A DNA stretch of 64,000 nt from Mucilaginibacter sp. UBA5151. GTDB taxonomy: Bacteria; Bacteroidota; Bacteroidia; Sphingobacteriales; Sphingobacteriaceae. Shown here piece by piece: positions 31,252-39,818 of this stretch. The DNA lies in assembly GCA_002413785.1 (NCBI GenBank), contig DHXR01000052.1, positions 25,720 through 89,719 on the forward strand. Reading direction: 5' to 3'. The first letter of the stretch is position 1. Every line of letters begins with the position of its first letter. The notes under the pieces were generated by a model. It was not told where the DNA came from, did no database searches, and saw only the letters and a program-made list of their open reading frames with translations. The position numbers and the translations under genes were made by a program.

Positions 31252-32565
31252 CTATTTCGCCTTCAGCGAATCGGCCTTTAAGTACTTCATGTAATTAACC
31301 CGGCTAACCCTGATGGAACTATCAATATTGGTGCCTGCTGTGTAAAACTTCCTGTAGGCGTCAATCAAAGCAAAGGAATGATCAGCTTTGGCATTATCCA
31401 TAAATTCCGAAAAGCCTTTGGCGTTAACTTTACTTAGCTTGAGGGTTGAGGGCAGGTTGAGGGTATCCGTCCAATCTAAAGCATCTTTAGTTTTATCCTT
31501 GGGTATGGCCACCAGATTGAGGTAGTAATTGGTCTCTTTTATAACCCGGCCATCGGTCCTGTTAAATTCAGCCACCTCAAAAGATGGGTTATTCCCGTGA
31601 TTTGAACAAATAGAGGGCACGATGCGCATATACGACACGGGTTCATTTGCAATATTATAAAACACCCTGAAATCATTAAAATGGGTATGGGCGGCTATGC
31701 TGAGTTTAACTTTAGGCGCGTATTCAACCACTGTATTGATGAAAGTTTGGGTATAACCGGGATTCCAGAAGTTTGAATTGTTATAAACATTTGTTCCCGG
31801 CGGGATATGGGTTAGCAGCCATACATTTTTTGTTTTGGCATCCGCCAGATTGCTTTGCAGCCAGTTTAACATGGTAGCGGCCTGCGGGTAGTTTGTGCCG
31901 GCATTTAATAAAGCGCTGTTGTACACCATTATTTTTAAGTTGCCGGTTTCGGTAGTATAATAACCCTGCGCCTTTAATTCATCAGCCGAAGGTTTCGGCA
32001 AATTGGGCGACCAGGCATCTGCAAAATCGTTGAAAAATGCGGCATCCTGCAAAGCATAATCTTTCCCGTAAGTATCGTTGTTGCCCATTGCCGGGATAAT
32101 GGTTACGCCGGGATAATACTCTTTAAACAGCCGGGCGATAAACCTGATACATTTCCTTTTCAAAACGGAATCCGCCGGTTTTGCACCGTGCCAGATGAAA
32201 TCACCGGCAATAATGATAAAGGCCGGATGCGGCAGCCGCTTTTTCATGTTGTCCAAAGCGGACTTTAAAATACCATAGTTGGCATCCTGGTATAACAGGC
32301 TGGCATTTATCATCATCTGCGGATCCGAGCTTTCAAATGATTGCTTCCATTCCTCAAATGATGCGTTCTGCAATTTTCTTTTTAATACCGTATCCCTGTG
32401 CGAACCGAATAAAGGATCAAAGTGAATATCAGATACGATCAGGCACTTTTTGACCGTCTCGTGCCTTTTTACCGTTTGGGAATAACAGGCAACAGCATAA
32501 AAAAAGGATAAGGCGATCAGCAAACCGGGGATCACTTTGAAAAAATGGTTTTTAATATTTTTCAT
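31252..32565 (-). CDS. exported metallophosphoesterase (acid sphingomyelinase-like)
   Basis: 437 residues with a signal peptide (IPGLLIALSFFYAVACYS). The calcineurin-like metal motifs are in order: SDIHFDP (DxH), IIIAGDFIWHG (GDxxxH variant), PAMGNNDTYG (GNND), LLTHIPPG, and IAAHTHFND (HxH). The long YYTTETGNLKIMVYNSALL stretch and the overall layout resemble acid sphingomyelinase-like phosphodiesterases. The role could be periplasmic phosphate or lipid-head-group release. A terminator lies immediately upstream of its ATG, so it needs its own promoter; no clear -7 box is seen. Confidence 0.85.
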   Translation of the reverse strand: MKNIKNHFFKVIPGLLIALSFFYAVACYSQTVKRHETVKKCLIVSDIHFDPLFGSHRDTVLKRKLQNASFEEWKQSFESSDPQMMINASLLYQDANYGILKSALDNMKKRLPHPAFIIIAGDFIWHGAKPADSVLKRKCIRFIARLFKEYYPGVTIIPAMGNNDTYGKDYALQDAAFFNDFADAWSPNLPKPSADELKAQGYYTTETGNLKIMVYNSALLNAGTNYPQAATMLNWLQSNLADAKTKNVWLLTHIPPGTNVYNNSNFWNPGYTQTFINTVVEYAPKVKLSIAAHTHFNDFRVFYNIANEPVSYMRIVPSICSNHGNNPSFEVAEFNRTDGRVIKETNYYLNLVAIPKDKTKDALDWTDTLNLPSTLKLSKVNAKGFSEFMDNAKADHSFALIDAYRKFYTAGTNIDSSIRVSRVNYMKYLKADSLKAK

Positions 32566-32570
32566 AAAAT

Positions 32571-32591
32571 AAAAAGCCGCATAACGCGGCT
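32571..32591 (-). terminator. terminator of the small basic-protein gene
   Basis: On the minus strand AGCCGC-GTTAT-GCGGCT followed by TTTTATTTT. Only 6 bp before the phosphoesterase ATG. Confidence 0.75.
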
Positions 32592-32681
32592 CTAAATTTC
32601 GTCATAAAATTCATAAAAATGGGGCATTGTTTGAAAGACTTAGCTTATAAAACTTAAGGCCGCCTCGTGAATTGTGGATTG

Positions 32682-32870
32682 TTATGCCTTGTTATAGTTT
32701 TCGGGCGGGGTAGAAACAATCTCACCAAATTCATTAACATAAGCCAGTTCCATATCGCCACCGGTAGAATTTTGCTGGCGGTCAAGCTTGCGTTGCTCTT
32801 TATCTTCTTTCTTCTTCTGCTTGTTTTTTTCGAGTTGCTTCTTCATGAAGGTCGCCTGTGATTTTGCCAT
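32682..32870 (-). CDS. small basic protein sharing the N-terminal module of the cold-shock protein
   Basis: 62 residues from ATG 32868-32870. Lys/Gln-rich helix (KKQLEKNKQKKKEDKEQRK) followed by MELAYVNEFGEIVSTPPENY. The layout, MA(K/R)S..TF..K, basic helix, then AY(V/I)(N/D)E.G.I.STPP, is the same as residues 1-60 of the protein at 2745, without its cold-shock domain. Ends in a good terminator, so it is a real gene. Role in RNA binding is inferred from that kinship. The start is preferred over 32903 because the extra residues are not shared. Confidence 0.75.
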   Translation of the reverse strand: MAKSQATFMKKQLEKNKQKKKEDKEQRKLDRQQNSTGGDMELAYVNEFGEIVSTPPENYNKA

Positions 32871-32955
32871 GATGCTGATATTAAGTGAGATGGCCGCGGG
32901 CAAAATATGCTGTTCCGGGCCGGGCGGCCTGGATGTGTATCAAACAAGCCTTGAA

Positions 32956-33141
32956 TTAACGCAAAGGTAACAAAAATATGTAATCAGGGCCTTTTTTAAA
33001 CCATCTTTCGGCGGGGAAATCGCTTTTGAAATTTATACCGGCTTTTTCTATATCCAATACGTTGAACCCAAAGATGTTCGAAAACTTTTTTTTACCCTCT
33101 TTGCCGATTTCGGCAGAGAGGGTAGCTGCAATTTTTTTCAT
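32956..33141 (-). CDS. possible small hypothetical protein
   Basis: 61 codons on the minus strand from ATG 33139-33141 (MKKIAATLSAEIG, then FSNIFGFNVLDIEKAGINF, ending FKKGPDYIFLLPLR). Amino-acid mix is protein-like, but no family is recognised and no promoter box is seen. Could be a gene remnant. It is divergent from, and just misses, the truncated oxygenase ORF. Confidence 0.3.
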   Translation of the reverse strand: MKKIAATLSAEIGKEGKKKFSNIFGFNVLDIEKAGINFKSDFPAERWFKKGPDYIFLLPLR

Positions 33142-33149
33142 ATTTCTAA

Positions 33150-33791
33150 CACTCAAAGTCTGAAACCTTATGGGAAAACCAACTGATTTTTCTAAAAAGC
33201 CTTCCGGCAGATCCGCTGGGCAGGTTGTTCTCCACAGTGGCATACGCCCGGCAAATAATCTTTTCGGAAGAGGAAAATGCGCTGCATGCTATTGACCAGG
33301 TAAGCGCCATTCATAAAAATGTGGAAAAAAACCGTGGTGCCAAAACACCAGATTGGGCCCACCGTGATGTATTATTTTTACTGATTGGTTATTCAATAAG
33401 CTCGTACGAACTATTGTACCGAAGACTTAGCGATGAAGAAAAAACTGAAATTTTTGATGTTTTTTACCGTGTTGGCCTGCGTATGAAACTGGCCGGCTTA
33501 TCCAAAACCTTCCGTGAATGGGAGGCGATGCGGGAGGCGCATTTACAGGAAAATCCCGCCAACAGCTCATTTACCGCCGACCTGTACCTTCAATATAAAA
33601 AGCACCTTGGCCGGGCAAGGTTTGCCTTATTGAAACAGGTACAATTGCAACTCGTCCCGGTAACGGTAAAAAAATCGCTGCCCATCGGCGGGATACCGTG
33701 GTTGATACCTTTGCTGTGGCTTTATAAACCCTTCAGGTATATGAAACTTGATGCGATGTTGAAAAATATATTGCTGCCCCCGGGCGTATAA
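33150..33791 (+). pseudogene. MpaB-type oxygenase (DUF2236), 5'-truncated
   Basis: The frame encodes LPADPLGRLFSTVAYARQII, then KTPDWAHRDVLFLLIGYSI, SYELLYRRLSDEE, and AREAHL-like AMREAHLQ, typical of the oxygenase MpaB/latex-clearing-like DUF2236 family. The frame is open only from 33150 (after TAA at 33147) and has no ATG before the domain; the nearest start would be TTG at 33225, inside the conserved core. About 50 N-terminal residues expected in the family, including the NKAVDWLYFTG-type segment, are missing. Therefore probably a decayed gene; the rest of the domain looks intact. Confidence 0.6.
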
Positions 33792-33853
33792 AGCGCAAAT
33801 AAAAGCACTGGAGAGTGATTTTGGCGGTTAATTCCGAACCTTAACAACAAAAT

Positions 33854-33903
33854 CCGGCTTAAGTATATCGGATGCTTTGTACGCATCAATAAACTTAAGC
33901 CGG
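33854..33903. terminator. long hairpin behind the small Gly-rich gene
   Basis: CCGGCTTAAGT and ACTTAAGCCGG, 11-bp perfect arms with a 28-base loop, flanked by an outer TTAACA/TGTTAA pair. Lies 36 bp after the minus-strand gene 33939 and may end it, or be another interspersed repeat. Confidence 0.5.
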
Positions 33904-33938
33904 GACTGTTAAGTATTAAATCTTAAATATAAAACAAC

Positions 33939-34148
33939 CTACCAGCCAGAGCCTTTTTTAGCGTTGCCATTTTTTATGTGCTCTTCCGCAGTGGCTTTTC
34001 CCATAATAGCAGCCATTTTATTGCCTGCGCCATCGGTTCCTGTTGCAATGTACCTGCCTGATTTGATATCAATAACAGGGTCGATCATTGGTACGTTCTT
34101 TGTTTTTGTTTTTACTGAATAAGCAGTAATACCGTTTGTTGTTGCCAT
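33939..34148 (-). CDS. small conserved-type hypothetical protein
   Basis: 69 residues: NGITAYSVKTKTKNVPM, then DIKSGRYIATGTDGAGNKM and AAIMGKATAEEHIKNGNAKKG, ending GSGW. Basic, soluble, with no Cys. The beta-strand-plus-helix pattern looks like a folded domain, and the codon use is regular. Not recognised. A hairpin follows. The 470-bp gap upstream (34149-34620) contains only AT-rich DNA and the inverted repeat at 34369. Confidence 0.6.
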   Translation of the reverse strand: MATTNGITAYSVKTKTKNVPMIDPVIDIKSGRYIATGTDGAGNKMAAIMGKATAEEHIKNGNAKKGSGW

Positions 34149-34368
34149 GATAAGTCTTTTGTTTTTTTAGTTAACCCCCTGTCGGGGAAATTGTTTTTAC
34201 AGATTGGTTTTAACCTGTTATTTTTTATTAAAATTAATAATCCATAACACATCGGCAAGATATATAATTATGCTTAACAAACAAGCAGGATTATTTATTT
34301 GTTATTAACACATTATTGAATTAAAATTAGCACCAATCGGGGTAAAGATACGGGCACATATTTAAGGT

Positions 34369-34537
34369 GAATCAAGAGCCAAGAGTCAAGAACCAAGAGT
34401 TAAGAAAAAGACAGCCGGGTTGAAGAAATTGACCAAAATGGAACAATTTAAGCAAACCTGTCAGCACAGTACTTTAAACTGCGTTGCTCTTTACTTTTTA
34501 TCTTGATTCCTGGCTCTAATATCTTGACTTTTGATTC
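34369..34537. repeat. AATCAAGAGCC inverted repeat
   Basis: GAATCAAGAGCCAAGAGTC and following AAGAACCAAGAG pair imperfectly with TCTTGATTCCTGGCTC and TCTTGACTTTTGATTC about 100 bases away. A long imperfect stem with a heterogeneous interior. No gene inside. Confidence 0.55.
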
Positions 34538-34620
34538 GCATATTTTATTAAAATTTGGAACTATTAACATTAAGTGGTAGTTTAACCTTATTAAATTATA
34601 GCATACAAAAACAACAAATA

Positions 34621-34818
34621 ATGAGAAACAGGGATTCAAGTATTTTATACCTTTTATTAGGGATTTACGCATTAATGATAAACTGGCATCAAAACCATAA
34701 CCTCATTCTGCTTTTGATCAGTTACATTTTTTGGCCGCTGTACCTTATTTACGAATTGCTTACCGGCCAGCTTGCCCATGGCATGTGGAAAGAGATCCCA
34801 TTATCCTACTTTAAATAA
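34621..34818 (+). CDS. small membrane protein
   Basis: 65 residues from ATG 34621. Two hydrophobic segments, SSILYLLLGIYALMI and LILLLISYIFWPLYLIYELL, with a short HQNHN loop: a two-helix membrane hairpin with a cytosolic GQLAHGMWKEI tail. Unknown role. Start chosen at MRNRDSS because the upstream residues up to 34555 are not membrane-protein-like. Confidence 0.55.
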   Translation: MRNRDSSILYLLLGIYALMINWHQNHNLILLLISYIFWPLYLIYELLTGQLAHGMWKEIPLSYFK

Positions 34819-34932
34819 AGCATTGGGATTATTTCGCGTGATGATTGCGGATGAATGTTAAATTGTGTAAAAAATCCAATATCTATTATATTAATCTTAG
34901 GTAAAAGTCGTTCTTTTGCTAAATAAACATAT

Positions 34933-35484
34933 ATGAAGAAAATTTCACTTATTGCTACCTTGTTATTAGCAGTTTTAATACTGCAAAAATGCACCAAAGA
35001 TACAGTTTCAGCATCAGCCCAGTCAAACACTTTACTTTTCGCAGTTATTAATGACACCACATGGAACGCGGTTACAGTGAACGCTTCGATTACTTATAAT
35101 TCTGCATCAAAAACTAAAGTACTCGCATGTACTGCCATAGGCGCTAATAAAGAAGTGAATTTTTCAGTTACGCAAACATACAATGCAATAAATACTACCG
35201 GCTTTCCATTAAGCACCTTTAATGCTGACGTGGCCGGAAATAATACATTTTCCTATCTCACTAACGGGTCCGGTGGCTACACACAACAGGGAACCGTTGC
35301 CCCGGGATCAGGTACGGTAATTGTAAGTGCCATTGATTCGGTAAAAAAGGTAATTACCGGTACATTTTCATTCCTGGCAAAACAAAACAATTACGACAGC
35401 AACGGTAATATCGTTTCCATCACAATTTCGGGAGTACAGGCTGGTTCATTTAACAACATGCCTTATACCTTTATCAGTAAGTAA
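34933..35484 (+). CDS. DUF6252-like lipoprotein
   Basis: 183 residues; signal LIATLLLAVLILQKC with lipobox Cys about 20. The mature part starts with LLFAVINDTTWNAVTVNASI and continues as a beta-sandwich (VNFSVTQTYNAI; FSYLTNGSGGYTQQG; KVITGTFSFLAK), ending SFNNMPYTFISK. The KxWxA start and GTFSF end are typical of DUF6252 lipoproteins of Bacteroidota. Function unknown. A terminator follows. Confidence 0.7.
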   Translation: MKKISLIATLLLAVLILQKCTKDTVSASAQSNTLLFAVINDTTWNAVTVNASITYNSASKTKVLACTAIGANKEVNFSVTQTYNAINTTGFPLSTFNADVAGNNTFSYLTNGSGGYTQQGTVAPGSGTVIVSAIDSVKKVITGTFSFLAKQNNYDSNGNIVSITISGVQAGSFNNMPYTFISK

Positions 35485-35506
35485 ACTGAGGCTGGCGGCG
35501 ATACGG

Positions 35507-35537
35507 GAATCACGAAGTTTTGACGCCTCCGTGATTC
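35507..35537 (+). terminator. hairpin terminator after DUF6252 gene
   Basis: GAATCACG, 15-base loop, CGTGATTC, then TCATTTT. Separates it from the convergent glucosidase gene. Confidence 0.65.
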
Positions 35538-35559
35538 TCATTTTCATATTTCCCTCTGG

Positions 35560-38157
35560 TTACCGGTGCAAACAGTTAGCCACCAGCCCTGTCCAGCCGG
35601 TTTGGTGGGATGCGCCTACTCCCCTGCCAGTATCGCCGTCAAAATATTCATGAAACAAAATATAATCTTTAAAATCAGGATCATTTTGCATTTTACTGTA
35701 ATGGCCAAATACAGCCCGTTTACCCCCGGCATCGCGTAAAAATAAGTTCGACACCCTTTTATACAACTCGTCCGCCACCTGCTGCAGGTTCATAAAATTG
35801 CCTGATCCTGTCGGACATTCAATTTTATAATCATCGCCATAGTACTGGTGGAATTGATGGAGGCTTTCAATCAGCAGGTAATTCATGGGCATCCATACCG
35901 GGCCGCGCCAGTTGCTGTTGCCGCCAAACAGGCCGCTGTCGCTTTCCGCTGGGGTATATTTAATACTGAATTCAATACCGTCAACCTTTACGTGGTAAGG
36001 GTTATTTAGGTGATACTTTGAAACTGAGCGGATTCCATAGTCACTCAAAAACTCATTTTCGTCAAGCATATACTTAAGCAGCGATTTTATGCGGTAGCCG
36101 CGGAGTAAACTTATCAGGTGTTTGCCCGGCCCTTTCGTTTCAGACCAGCGGGAAACCAGCGAGGCCAGGTCGGGGCGATTTTCGGCAAACCAGTTCATCC
36201 TGTCCCTGAATATGGGATTTTCGGTTATATCGCTTTCATCAAGCACTTCGGCAGCAAATAAAGGTATTAAACCTACGATGCTCCTGATGCGCATTTTTTG
36301 TGTACTGCCGTCCGGCAAACGAATCTGGTCATAAAAAAAACCATCGGTATCGTCCCACAAGCCCTCCTTATCCTGTCCCAGGTTCGAAATAGCGCCGGCA
36401 ATATAGATAAAGTGTTCAAAAAACTTGGAGGCAATATCATTATATGCCTTATTGGTTATGGCAAGCTCCGCCGCTATCCGCAATAAATTCAATGAATACA
36501 TGGCCATCCAACTGGTGCCGTCGGCCTGTTCCAGGGTTTCGCCCCCTGACAGCTTCGTATTCCTGTCGAATACGCCTATGTTATCAAGCCCTAAAAAACC
36601 GCCTTCAAAAATATTATTCCCAAGGTCATCTTTGCGGTTTACCCACCATGTAAAATTGAGCATCAGTTTATGAAATATGCGCTCTAAAAAATAGGTGTCG
36701 CCCTTGCCGTTATTGGCCGCTTTATCCTGCTGATAAATTTTCCAGGTTATCATACCATGTACCGGCGGGTTGGCATCGCCAAAGTCCCATTCGTATGCCG
36801 GCAATTGACCGTTGGGGTGCATATACCAATCCCTGATCAACAAGGTAAGCTGGCTTTTTGCGAAAGCCATATCCACGGTCGCCAGCGGCAAACAATGAAA
36901 AGCAAGGTCCCATGAAGCAAACCAGGGGTATTCCCATTTATCGGGCATGGAAATAATATCCATTGTATTCAAATGCATCCATTTTGCATTCCTGCCCTCA
37001 AGTCTTTCTGTAGGGGGCTCCGGTTCCGAGGGGTCGCCATCTAACCACCGGCGTATATCGTAATAATAAAATTGCTTGCTCCACAACATGCCCGCAAAAG
37101 CCTGGCGCTGCACCAGGCGGCGATCTGCATCATTGTTACCCTGTTGAATATCGTCATAAAACTGACCGGCTTCGGCAGCCCTGGCGTCAAACAGTTGGTC
37201 AAAATCACCAAAGCCATTTGTAGCGTCTTTTGATAACCTTAAACGCAGGGTAACACTTTGTTTTGCAGGTACTATAATGTCATAATTTGCACAGGCCTTA
37301 GTACCCGTTTTCCGGTGGTTTATTGTATCAGCGCCATGCACGATACGATCATTTATGCCATCTTTAAAAAACGGCCTGCCGTCATCATAATTATACAAAC
37401 GTTTGGTATTGGTTTCGTTGTCGCAAAAAAGCAGTTCCGGAGAGTTTTCAGCATTTAGCCAAAACTGACCCAGGTCTTTATGATAAATTTCAATTACCCC
37501 ATGCGAATCAGCGGTCAGCAGGGGCTGATAATCCGAATATCCCCATGCCCATGTATTACGGAACCAAACCGTCGGCAACACATTTACTGCGGCGTCAACA
37601 GCGCCCCTGTTATGCACAGTTATTTTTACCAGTATATCTTCCGGGGTGTTTTTGGCGTACTCAACAAATACATCAAAATAAGCGTCCTGATCAAACAAGC
37701 CGGTATCTATCAGTTCAAATTCAGGATCATTACGACCCCTTCTTTTATTTTCATCAAGCAGCCATGCATAAGGGTATTCATTTTGCGGGTATTTATACAG
37801 CATTTTCTGATACGAATGTGTTGGAGTATTATCAAGATAATAATACAGCTCCTTAACATCTTCGCCATGGTTTCCCTCGGGGTTGCTGAGCCCGAAATAA
37901 CGCTCCTTAATCAGGGGATCTTTTTTATTCCATAAAGCAAGGGCAAAGCAAAGTAACTGCTCATGATCACTTATCCCTGCAATACCCTCCTCGCCCCAGC
38001 GGTAGGCTTTGCTGCGGGCCATCTCATGGGTTACGCAATTCCAGGCGTCGCCATCGGCGCTGTAATCTTCCCTTACCGTTCCCCACTGCCGGTCGCTTAC
38101 ATAAGGGCCCCATTTTTTCCAGGTTGGGTCTTTTAGTCGGGTTTGTTCTGCGTTCAT
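35560..38157 (-). CDS. MGH1-type glucosidase (GH63-like)
   Basis: 865 residues, cytosolic by sequence (no signal). N-terminal WKKWGPYVSDRQWGTVREDYS and GEEGIAGISDHEQLLC blocks are shared by bacterial GH63-like glucosidases. The (alpha/alpha)6 catalytic part contains WEYPWFASWDLAFHCLPLA, GQLPAYEWDFGDANPPVH, NIFEGGFLGLDNIG, and NSNWRGPVWMPMNYLLIESL near the end. It should remove alpha-linked glucose from oligosaccharides or glycerate/mannosyl derivatives. Start at ATG 38157 (MNAEQTRLKD); the longer frame to 38253 runs through a TTGGAGACAACG repeat and is rejected. Confidence 0.9.
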   Translation of the reverse strand: MNAEQTRLKDPTWKKWGPYVSDRQWGTVREDYSADGDAWNCVTHEMARSKAYRWGEEGIAGISDHEQLLCFALALWNKKDPLIKERYFGLSNPEGNHGEDVKELYYYLDNTPTHSYQKMLYKYPQNEYPYAWLLDENKRRGRNDPEFELIDTGLFDQDAYFDVFVEYAKNTPEDILVKITVHNRGAVDAAVNVLPTVWFRNTWAWGYSDYQPLLTADSHGVIEIYHKDLGQFWLNAENSPELLFCDNETNTKRLYNYDDGRPFFKDGINDRIVHGADTINHRKTGTKACANYDIIVPAKQSVTLRLRLSKDATNGFGDFDQLFDARAAEAGQFYDDIQQGNNDADRRLVQRQAFAGMLWSKQFYYYDIRRWLDGDPSEPEPPTERLEGRNAKWMHLNTMDIISMPDKWEYPWFASWDLAFHCLPLATVDMAFAKSQLTLLIRDWYMHPNGQLPAYEWDFGDANPPVHGMITWKIYQQDKAANNGKGDTYFLERIFHKLMLNFTWWVNRKDDLGNNIFEGGFLGLDNIGVFDRNTKLSGGETLEQADGTSWMAMYSLNLLRIAAELAITNKAYNDIASKFFEHFIYIAGAISNLGQDKEGLWDDTDGFFYDQIRLPDGSTQKMRIRSIVGLIPLFAAEVLDESDITENPIFRDRMNWFAENRPDLASLVSRWSETKGPGKHLISLLRGYRIKSLLKYMLDENEFLSDYGIRSVSKYHLNNPYHVKVDGIEFSIKYTPAESDSGLFGGNSNWRGPVWMPMNYLLIESLHQFHQYYGDDYKIECPTGSGNFMNLQQVADELYKRVSNLFLRDAGGKRAVFGHYSKMQNDPDFKDYILFHEYFDGDTGRGVGASHQTGWTGLVANCLHR

Positions 38158-38380
38158 AGGTTTTTTACAGGTAATTACACATAAGATCACGTTTCGTTGG
38201 AGACAACGCCGACAAAGACAAAAAGAGAAAAATCCGATAAGGTGCTTACTCAACGTTTGCGCTAACGTTCTCCTGCGTAAATCTCCGTAATCTTTGCGGT
38301 TATTTTATAAAAACTTAAAAGAGAAAGCAAAATCAGGCAATATGCTGCCTGCTTTCGGATGGATCACCGAAAAAAAGCTT

Positions 38381-38730
38381 TATAACGCTTTGTATGGGTG
38401 AGCATTTCACCCCGATAGCTATCGGGAATCTTAAAAAAGACATTGTTATTATGATGATAAAATGTGTTTTTCTGGGGTTCCGAAGAGGCGTAGCCTCGAT
38501 AAATATTATAGCAACGGATTTTAATCCGTTGAAAAGATAATAAGGAAAACATCAAGAACCATAGGTTCGACCCATATTAATACGACAACTAATAGCGATT
38601 AAAAATGAATCGTGCCTATGGCACTCTTATTATTAGGGTTCATGTTCAACGGGTTAAAACCCGTTGCTACAAAATGTTTCGAGCCGAAGGATCTATAATT
38701 AAACGCTTACCCATACAAATCGTTATAGAA
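38381..38730 (+). repeat. 350-bp multi-hairpin element, copy 1
   Basis: Ends are inverted repeats: TATAACGCTTTGTATGGG.. (38381-38407) against ..CCATACAAATCGTTATA (38701-38727), 24 of 27 matching. Inside are consecutive hairpins: CCCGATAGCTATCGGG, GAGGCGTAGCCTC, AACGGATTTTAATCCGTT, GAACCATAGGTTC, GTGCCTATGGCAC and CAACGGGTTAAAACCCGTTG. Copy 2 lies at 58880 in the same orientation. Small open frames in it are not genes. Confidence 0.8.
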
Positions 38731-38766
38731 CCAGCTATTTCTATAAGGGAATACGTCAAAATAAAT

Positions 38767-39630
38767 TTACGATGCGTAAAAAGAAGCCTGGTTAAACCAG
38801 TTTAAATAGGGAAATATCAAAGTGGGCAGGCTATGATATATCTGTATTTTTTCAGGAAATTTATCAAACATGCGTTCAAATGTCTGGTGCTTTTTTCCCA
38901 CAAGCGCTGTCATCTTTATCTCTAATGTGTCCAAAACGGAATCGATGGAGGCTTTAATGTTTTTACTCTTTAAGTTTCTCAAAAACATTTTAAGGTAATT
39001 GGCCTTAACAGACACCACATCGCTTAATATTTCCTGTGCATACTTGTCATCCATATCGGGCAGGCCCGGGGCGGATATGTGAGTAACAAATAGCTGTGCA
39101 TTAAAAACTTTTAAAAATTTCACTACTCCGAAATCACAATAACGAAGATCTGTTACATAAGCTATTTTCTTAAAGTAACTCAATTCAAAATTCTCCGGGA
39201 TTATTAATACCGGACAGTTAATATTTTCGATCACCTTCAGGGCAAAATTTCCTGAATCAATGTTTTTCAGATGATTTAGTTGCCTCTCGTCAATAATGAT
39301 CATCCATACATTATTACGGACTACCATCTCAGCGATAGCGCGGGGGTTAAAACTGCCAAGCTCAAAACAACGGACCGCCGGAACGAAGGCGCTGTCGGGC
39401 TGTTTATTAATTTTTAGCTGCTGTGCTAATTCTGCTATATCAACATTATTATGCGTATCGGTTAATATATCTTCGTGGCCATGATGTACTAATACTTTTT
39501 TATTAACCTGGCTTGCTGCAACATTACACAAATGCAGGTTAGCCTTACATTGATTGGCGATTTTTAAAGCCTTTTTTGCCAGGCCCTCTGCCTCCGCAAC
39601 ATTATCGATAAACAGCATTATATTTCTCAT
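38767..39630 (-). CDS. universal stress protein family, tandem domain
   Basis: 287 residues. The first half has NIMLFIDNVAEAEGLAKKAL and ALKVIENINCPVLIIPE, the usual end strand of a USP domain; the second half starts FKKIAYVTDLRYCDFGVVKFL and is more divergent. The ATP-binding GxxGxxxS loop is not clearly present, so nucleotide binding is doubtful. Cytosolic. Its end is 36 bp from the multi-hairpin element. Monocistronic; a 188-bp gap with no clear promoter box separates it from the peptidase gene. Confidence 0.75.
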   Translation of the reverse strand: MRNIMLFIDNVAEAEGLAKKALKIANQCKANLHLCNVAASQVNKKVLVHHGHEDILTDTHNNVDIAELAQQLKINKQPDSAFVPAVRCFELGSFNPRAIAEMVVRNNVWMIIIDERQLNHLKNIDSGNFALKVIENINCPVLIIPENFELSYFKKIAYVTDLRYCDFGVVKFLKVFNAQLFVTHISAPGLPDMDDKYAQEILSDVVSVKANYLKMFLRNLKSKNIKASIDSVLDTLEIKMTALVGKKHQTFERMFDKFPEKIQIYHSLPTLIFPYLNWFNQASFYAS

Positions 39631-39818
39631 AATATGACAGATTAATGCGTACTTTTAAATACAGCAGACCTAAAATTCAGAATAAATTAAGCAGGGGGGT
39701 GAAGATGTTCATTATTTCAAGTTTTAATTGAAATAAATATACAACCATTTAACTTATAGTTACTGATTTTATTGTAAAGAAATTTGTATAATAGGATAAA
39801 AATTCTGTTTAGCCCTTT

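Noticed and set aside
31062..31298. 78-codon plus-strand ORF
   Set aside because: Overlaps the end of the phosphoesterase gene and repeat words; no gene-like features.
34621..35484. Possible operon of the small membrane protein with the DUF6252 lipoprotein
   Set aside because: A 114-bp gap without overlap or shared promoter evidence; treated as separate genes.
38364..38805. Two ORFs in the multi-hairpin element
   Set aside because: Their peptides are translations of hairpin arms that recur at 58894-59187; no start signals.
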